From NCBI GenBank assembly GCA_022539475.1, contig VCMS01000107.1, positions 23,534-87,533 of the forward strand: DNA of 64,000 nucleotides, given 5' to 3'. The position numbers and the translations under genes are program-made. Below are positions 58,450 through 64,000 of this stretch, piece by piece. Within the stretch, counting starts at the first letter, position 1. Each line of letters begins with the position of its first letter. The notes below the pieces were generated by a model. It was not told where the DNA came from, searched no databases, and saw only the letters and a program-made list of their open reading frames with translations. The DNA comes from Gracilaria domingensis. Its lineage: Eukaryota; Rhodophyta; Florideophyceae; Gracilariales; Gracilariaceae.

Positions 58450-59365
58450 ATATCCTGCGTCCCGCCGCCCCAACCGCCGCTACTCCCGCCACAGCTGTCA
58501 CCGACGCTATCGCTGGCGCCGTCGTCAACACGACGTCAACCCAATCGCTTCCGCCACTGCTGTTGCTGCTGCTCTTTCTCTCGCCGTCGCCGCTGCTATT
58601 GCCACCTCTGTCGTTACTGCTGTTAATGCCGCCGCCGCCGCTGCAGCTATCGCAACCGCTGCCGCCACCGAACTCGCTGCTGCTACTGGCTCCGCTCTAG
58701 CTTTCGCCGCCGCTGCCGCTGGGACTCCCTCTTTCACCGCAGATATTGCGACTGCTATCATGAACGTTACCGCCGCTGTTCCCATAGAAAAAAATCCCAT
58801 CTACGGCCGCTGTCGCCGCTGCTACCGCCGATGATCTGGCCGCCGTTGATCTGGCCGCCTCTGATATCGCCGCCGCTGTCGAGCCTGCATTCTCTGCCGT
58901 TACCTCTCCAATCATTGCCACCACCACCTACGGCCGCCATCGCCACTGCTACCACCGCTACCAGTCGCCGCTTCCGAGGCTGCCGCCGCCCCGGCTTTCA
59001 CCGCAGCTTTCGAGACTGCTCTCTCTGCAGTTGCCTCTCCCGCTCCCAATGCCTCAACCACTACTCAAGGCCACTGTTACCGCTAATTTCGATCCCGTCG
59101 CTGTTCCCGCCGCTGTTCCCGCTGCTTTGGCAACCAAAGCCCCCTGCTGCTACTATACCGCTCCTGCGTCTGGTATCGCTGCCGCTTCCGCCGCAGTTTC
59201 CAGTACAATACCACTGCTACCGCGGCCCTTGTGTGGCCACTGCGGTGGCCGCAGTCGTTGCCGCTGTCCCTGTAAGGTTGCCGTTGCTGTCGGAACATCT
59301 GTAGCAGTATCTGGTGCCTAAACTCTCACCACTACTACTGCTGCCGCTATCACGACCGCCGTACG
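58450..59365. repeat. Imperfect GCC/GCT trinucleotide tract
   Basis: Over 900 bases are dominated by CCG/GCC/GCT triplets, with T-run interruptions. All plus-strand frames are homopolymer-like (Leu/Pro, Ala/Thr or Arg/Cys). Open frames here follow from composition and are not called as genes. A T-run at about 59376-59388 ends it. Confidence 0.7.
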
Positions 59366-59402
59366 TTAAGATACTTTTTTTTTTTTTTCCCAATAACCCA
59401 AC

Positions 59403-61561
59403 TTATTGGACAGGTTCTTCTTTAACTGAAGTTTTCTTAACAGAGACACTAAATGAAAGATCCCTACCGTCTTTTTGATGCATTTCGCAACCCTCGGGAA
59501 TCTCTACCTCCGTCGTTTGTGTCACTGGTATATTCTTGCAACTTTCGCCTGCTCTCAGACTGAAGGAGACCGATTTCTGCTTTTCTGCGATCGGTGTTAC
59601 AAGTTCCACACAATATGAGTTTCCAAGTCTAAAGTTGGTCCGCTCATATTTTCTTTGCTTACGTTTCATGACGATATCATCCCCAACCGGGGCCTTGTCA
59701 CTTCTCGCTTGATTGAGTAAGTGGTTCTCCTGTTTCAGAGTACTGCAATCTTCTACCTTGATAACTTCGTTCGACAGTTTGAAGTTGTCATCATCATGGT
59801 TAATGACCTCGACAGACGGTTGCTCGGGATCAGCTAGGCGTAACTTTTTGGACGGTGGTGAAGAATGATGATTAGAGTTATTTGAATCATCATGTATCAG
59901 TGGTGGGAGTGGCGTGTCCTGGTTTTCCACTTGCGTCATTGAATCCAAACCTGAGGCCATTGGACTGTGACCATCCTCAATGTACGTCCAAAATGCACTG
60001 CTTGCGATAAAGTTCTTACAAGCTAGCGCAATACGCTTAAAATCTTTCTCAGAAACATGTTGAACGAGTTCAAACTCGATCTGGTTCAAAACGTTGATGA
60101 CTTCTGCCTTGCTCGCCTTGCTCGTTATTAGTGCTTCACTGACAAAAAAAGTAGAACCTGAAACATAGGTGTCAAGTAAAGCATTACTTTTGACGAGTAC
60201 CTGAAGGTCCCTGTCAACGCGGGAAACAAAATCCCTTACCATACGACACAATTGCAATTCTTGAACTTCTTCGCTCGCCGTGACAGCGTTCACAAACGCC
60301 TCTTTCTGTGCTTCCTCAATCGACAGCACGTTTGAGCTCTTTCGAAGCAATGTAAAAAGTGCTTGCGAACAGGGGTACGTGTGCCTTTTGAGAGTCTGTG
60401 AAATAACCTTGGCTTCGTCTGGCTTTTCAACAAAGAACGGAAAGATGTTTTCATGAATTTCCAATCTCAAGTACGCGAGCACCACATCTGCAGTTTTCGA
60501 CGTCATGTACTCTAGAGACTGTGTTTCCATCAACTGTGGGCGTTTCTGGCTGAACTCAACCAGTTTCTTCGTGTAGATACGTTCGTCCAGACCTAAACGA
60601 CTCTCATAACGAAGTCTTGTAGCCCATATATTTCCTATTCTGCGTATCAATTGTGGCATTTCTACCAGAACCTCCCGATCCCGAAGTAAATTACTTCAGT
60701 CGAGGAAATTGATTGGTTCCATTAGTTGTGGTGCCTGATATATAAAGAGGCCTTTGACGTAAACCCAGCCTTTGTACGGAAGCTTTTTGCGCTTTGAAGG
60801 TTGTTCGTTTGTGGTAACCAGAAGCGATCCTGATTTACAAACGCTGTACGCTAAAGTACTTATTCTACCTTGTGAAAAAGATAAGTACTTTTCAACCTCA
60901 AACATGTCGATACTGACATTGGAGATATGTACAGTTAGCTTCGGATAATGGTGTAGACGTGATCGCGCTCTCATGAACAACACGCGATTGCGAGAGTCAG
61001 AAGCCCTATTTAGAAAAAAGTTCCAGTCTGTATGTGCGCTCGAATACGTGACGCTGCTTCCACTTCGAAGAAGACAAAGAATTGCAACTTTCATGCCTTC
61101 GCCGTGTGTGCCGATGAGTTCATCGCTCTGCTTCCCTGAGTTGCCCATATACCACACGCTGTCAAGGAGAGCAACGTTTTCGTTCTGCTCGGAAACATCG
61201 CGCAATAGCAAAAGACTTTGAAAGTTAGAAACCTTTCTTTGCTTTGAAACCAATTTTGTACACTTACGGTGATGATCATATCCAATGTGTTCATGTCCCA
61301 TTCAATACGCCCTATTTCTGGGTTGGGATTATCGGTCAGATGCGAAGGTGCCTCAGCAATCCATATACGTTTTTGAGCTTGCTGCCGGTATGAAAAGCGC
61401 ACATGTTTGCGCTGAACGTTGTTGGCGGTAAGAAGACCGTCAAGAAAGCTTTGAAGTATTTCGCGCATTGCAGCGGATTCATCCCATGAATGACAATAGT
61501 TTTCGTCAAGACGTACGTTGACGAGTCGAGTCTGTTTCTGTGTGCTTGGTGTCATTGGCAT
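59403..61561 (-). CDS. GHKL-type ATPase (MORC/Hsp90-like fold), one intron, one in-frame TGA
   Basis: Exon 1 (61561-61268) carries the N-box SAAMREILQSFLDG and ends TLDMIIT. An 83-base intron (61267-61185) starts GTAAGT, has CTAAC at about 61225 and ends CAG. Exon 2 (from 61184) continues in phase with ALLDSVWYMGNSG and IGTHGEGMKVAILCLLRSG, the G-rich lid of GHKL ATPases. The frame then reaches TGA at 60696-60698 and continues in the same phase with RDREVLVE and MPQLIRRIGNIWATRL for 430 more codons. The C-terminus is Ser/Asp/Lys-rich and probably disordered. Uncharacterised GHKL proteins of this layout occur in fungi and protists. The TGA could be a true nonsense mutation, readthrough or a sequence error. 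The role is unknown. Confidence 0.7.
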
Positions 61562-61564
61562 TGT

Positions 61565-62360
61565 GAAAATCCTAGAGGGCTTGATGCCATCACGCGATCA
61601 TCTGGCCTGTCGAGCGGGGTTTGCCTTGTTAAATTGAATCAGGACAACTCACGGCTGAGCACTGAAATCGAGCACACGCGCCGTCATGTTGCAGTATCGC
61701 TGAAAACAGCTAATTACCCACAAAGAGGGCTAAAGATAACATCTGCAAAACCTACCCTTGTAGATCACAACTTTGCAGTTTGTGGGGCCCGCATCAGACA
61801 ACAACAATGGTAGAGCTAACACAAAAACCTGCTGAGCGATTATGGATGGTTCACAATGCTTCTTTTCCATATCAACTTGATCTGAAGATTAGATAATGGA
61901 CGCATCAACCATATTCATCGAAACTTGATGGAGATAACACAGACCCCAACCAAACTGTCATCACGTTTACTTCCGTGAAGTTCGGCAGTGTCACATTGCA
62001 ATTAATGGGTGCTCCTCTCAATCAAACTTGAACATTGAAGAGCATATCACTGGAATCAATGCAATTAGAAATGCGAGAATCCATCGGAATTATCTTTCTC
62101 CCAAGCTGCTAGTGACGGTCACGGTCACTTATATTGCTTGTCGCGTCCTGCATTGCCAGACAGAGAGAGGTGGAATGTTAAGTGCAATTTCGCGGCTGCT
62201 TTTCTTTTGCTGAAAGATACGGACTTAACCCAAAGGTACTTATATACCTTCAGCGCAACGATTCTTCTTTCTACTGCTTCCGCTGTCTTGGCTTCTTCTT
62301 GACTCTCTACGTTATCAGAATTTTCTTTTCAACAAACTGTCTTTCTTGCACCACAGAAGA
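61565..62360. other. Intergenic, no gene recognised
   Basis: The stretch between the GHKL gene start and the unknown ORF at 62369. Short frames only. It probably contains the GHKL promoter, but no motif stands out. Confidence 0.35.
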
Positions 62361-62368
62361 ACGAAACA

Positions 62369-63034
62369 ATGTGCCTCAAACGTTCTTCAAGCAAGCCCTA
62401 TACTACCAATGAAACCCAGCTGCATGAAATGCTACAAAGCAAGTTGAACATCAATAATGATGGGCTCTTTGGCTTCTGCAGTGAAGCATCGACGGAAACA
62501 TCATTGTTCAAATCTGGTGTTTCTTTGGCTGACAGATATTGCAAAGGATGCAACATTCATGAGCAGAACATGGGCTATGCAGTGACATCAGACGAGTGGT
62601 TGTGGGATGTCATGGAAGACATTCACGCCCCTCTTCAAGGTGGCACTGAACACGGTAAGAATATGCCAGCCCTATTTGTAGATCAGGAGCAGTATTCCTG
62701 TTGTCCCTTAACTGCATCTGCCTCTTCTAGGCCAGATCATGGCGTTGGAAGAGAGAAAGAGGCCGTTAAATGGAGCAAGACATTGTGTTCTGAGACATAT
62801 GCTCCAAGGGAAAGTTTACATTCCAAGCAGTCCAGTCGAAAATCTACTAACAGTATGAAAAGACATGGAAAGGCACGAGCTTTATTGCAAGTTGGTGTTA
62901 AAGCCAGGAATGACAGAATCGGGGGTATAAAGAAGAAGAAGAGAGCAAAAAATGTTCTCAACGAGAGACGTCTCTTAGAAGAAATGGAAGCATTGGTTTA
63001 CTCGGGAGAAACCGACTTTGCTCAGCTTTGTTAA
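62369..63034 (+). CDS. Hypothetical protein, basic C-terminus
   Basis: A 221-residue open frame from ATG to TAA. The middle has several Cys (YCKGCNIHE; YSCCPL). The C-terminal third has a nuclear-localisation-like KKKKRAKNVLNERRLLEEM followed by an acidic end. No family was recognised. It may be an exon of a larger gene. It is the longest unbroken frame in this part of the window, and its reverse strand holds nothing better. Confidence 0.4.
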   Translation: MCLKRSSSKPYTTNETQLHEMLQSKLNINNDGLFGFCSEASTETSLFKSGVSLADRYCKGCNIHEQNMGYAVTSDEWLWDVMEDIHAPLQGGTEHGKNMPALFVDQEQYSCCPLTASASSRPDHGVGREKEAVKWSKTLCSETYAPRESLHSKQSSRKSTNSMKRHGKARALLQVGVKARNDRIGGIKKKKRAKNVLNERRLLEEMEALVYSGETDFAQLC

Positions 63035-63039
63035 GGTTG

Positions 63040-63715
63040 AATATTTGCCAGGCTGATATTTGTTTGGAATTCTGTGAGCTTAGCGACAGTATATCATCAT
63101 GGTGGATATCATAGATTTGCCGTGATGCTGTTCTGTTTCTGCCTCTACATTGGAAACTGCAATGGGGAGGCTCAAGAGAGTTTTGACTTTGTGTTAGTAT
63201 GTACGTATGATGGGATGTTTGATGCGCGAGATACTCATGTCGCATTACGTATTGTGATCCAAGACTCGGGAGGTCGTATCACTCGCCCCATCTACTTGGT
63301 TTGATTTCGCTCTCTGGTCAGGTACAGGTTTTCGCTGTGTTTATCAACTGTGGATGGTTCAATCAGTGTCCCACAGCCTGAAGCCCCTCTGCGCTAATCC
63401 CCAAGTCTCGTTTGCGGGAAGAGTATCGGAAACCACGGAAAGCTTCGATATTGTTTCGGTTGTGGATTCCTCGTTATCTCGTTCAGAGCGCAACACAAAG
63501 TCAAGTTTACTACTGTTACAAAGTGTGCAAATACGAGTGAGGGGTTTAGAAAAGGGAAAGTTCTCCGTTGCGTACGTGGTACTTTGCGTCTATCGTGCAG
63601 CACTAAGGTTGGCTTGCAGTGTATTCTTGCTTGACTGAGATGAAGCTTCACATGAGAAGAACTGCCTTATGACGGTGTACGGTTTGGCTCATTCCGAAAC
63701 AATCGAGAAGCACCG
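63040..63715 (+). other. Unassigned frames
   Basis: Frames at 63074-63304 (hydrophobic start, then a mixed segment) and 63354-63638 are moderately protein-like on the plus strand but unassigned. They could be further exons of the gene at 62369 or chance. Confidence 0.25.
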
Positions 63716-63720
63716 GCCAA

Positions 63721-64000
63721 CTACGAAAACGATCGGCCGGATGGCAGCCACGACGCGATCCGTGGTGAGATACCATAATACAGCAAGCCCCTTAGCGGTT
63801 CAACCGAGAGTTTGACTTTCACTAGATAGCGCAGCGGTGTAAGAGCAGAATGTGCTAGGATGGGGTTAAGAGCCATTGTATACGTTGAGGCGATAATGCC
63901 ATTAACTACAATGTCTCCATGAAGAGTGTGTGGCGCTACAAGACCTCTACTTTTCACGTATCGCAGTGTTCGCACTCGTGAGGGACCTTCCACTGTCCGC
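63721..64000 (-). CDS. Hedgehog-type Hint (Hog) domain protein, C-terminal part, cut by window edge
   Basis: Hint domains are self-splicing or self-cleaving modules found in hedgehog proteins and many protist Hog proteins. The minus strand enters the window in frame and reads LRYVKSRGLVAPHTLHGDIV, then VNGIIASTYTMALNPILAHS and ALTPLRYLVK, ending at a stop at 63721. The order G-x-x-APHT-x-x-G-x-(I/L)-V-(V/D)-(N/D)-G-(I/V)-(I/V)-AS-x-Y matches the last beta strands of Hog-type Hint domains. The catalytic N-terminal Cys and the TxxH motif would lie beyond base 64000. The C-terminal tail is short, and no sterol-recognition-like extension is apparent. Confidence 0.65.
   Translation of the reverse strand, partial: RTVEGPSRVRTLRYVKSRGLVAPHTLHGDIVVNGIIASTYTMALNPILAHSALTPLRYLVKVKLSVEPLRGLLYYGISPRIASWLPSGRSFS

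Noticed and set aside
58260-59321. Leu/Pro- and Ala-rich proteins in the trinucleotide tract
   Set aside because: Every frame is open because of the triplet composition. There is no start context or domain.
42498-61301. Reassigned stop codons (TAA/TAG/TGA read as amino acids)
   Set aside because: In-frame stops of all three kinds occur in several genes, but other long frames (hAT, gag-like, Plavaka-like, PiggyBac) use none internally and end normally, so a changed code is not supported.
61490-61813. Plus-strand gene overlapping the GHKL start
   Set aside because: It lies opposite exon 1 of a gene with clear motifs and shows no domain.

Overview
This is a window of a eukaryotic nuclear genome crowded with transposons. 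Several lines show this: short reading frames broken by stops and frame changes, at least one GT-AG intron with a CTAAC branch site, eukaryote-only gene families (ferlin, hedgehog-type Hint, a plastid-type phytoene desaturase) and at least eight eukaryotic transposon families. The phytoene desaturase remnant points to a photosynthetic lineage, probably an alga. I cannot place it more precisely; a red alga is only a guess.

Layout. 1-600: degenerate short repeats. 1571-1760: transposon scrap with a sister copy at 31.9 kb. 2.0-8.1 kb (minus): a whole decayed ferlin-like multi-C2 membrane protein gene. 9.5-9.9 kb and 15.2-15.7 kb: two arrays of one palindromic satellite (GTGTTAGGGT cores). They bracket a phytoene desaturase pseudogene (12.25-12.9 kb) and a GC-rich decayed gene (12.9-14.9 kb). 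17.3-19.1 kb (minus): Plavaka-like transposase. 19.7-20.3 kb: three strong hairpins. 22.1-24.4 kb (minus): hAT transposase. 25.0-26.7 kb: an unrecognised gene remnant, then a ribulose-phosphate 3-epimerase pseudogene. 28.2-30.2 kb (plus): DUF7869-like transposase. 30.7-34.4 kb (minus): an unclassified remnant and a second, DUF659-type hAT. 35.4-35.8 kb: pogo-like HTH fragment. 38.6-40.3 kb (minus): Mutator/KDZ-like remnant. 42.3-44.9 kb: two-gene PIF/Harbinger element with terminal repeats. 45.3-50.65 kb: a broken DIRS-like tyrosine-recombinase retroelement. 50.75-54.19 kb: two-gene PiggyBac element with exact 15-bp terminal repeats and TTAA duplications. 54.27-58.17 kb: an unusual transposon whose single long frame joins a DDE transposase, a PD-(D/E)XK (YqaJ-like) nuclease and a zinc-binding tail. 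58.45-59.36 kb: GCC-type trinucleotide tract. 59.4-61.6 kb (minus): GHKL ATPase gene with one intron. 62.4-63.0 kb: unknown ORF. 63.7-64.0 kb (minus): C-terminal part of a Hint domain, cut by the window edge.

Almost nothing here looks like a working host gene. The recognisable host families are decayed, truncated, or (GHKL, Hint) either stopped once or only partly visible. The dominant biology is layered transposon insertion and decay. The best leads are the DDE-nuclease element with repeated palindromic subterminal sites, the tail-to-tail two-gene PiggyBac element, the telomere-like palindromic satellite and the set of near-perfect foldback hairpins.
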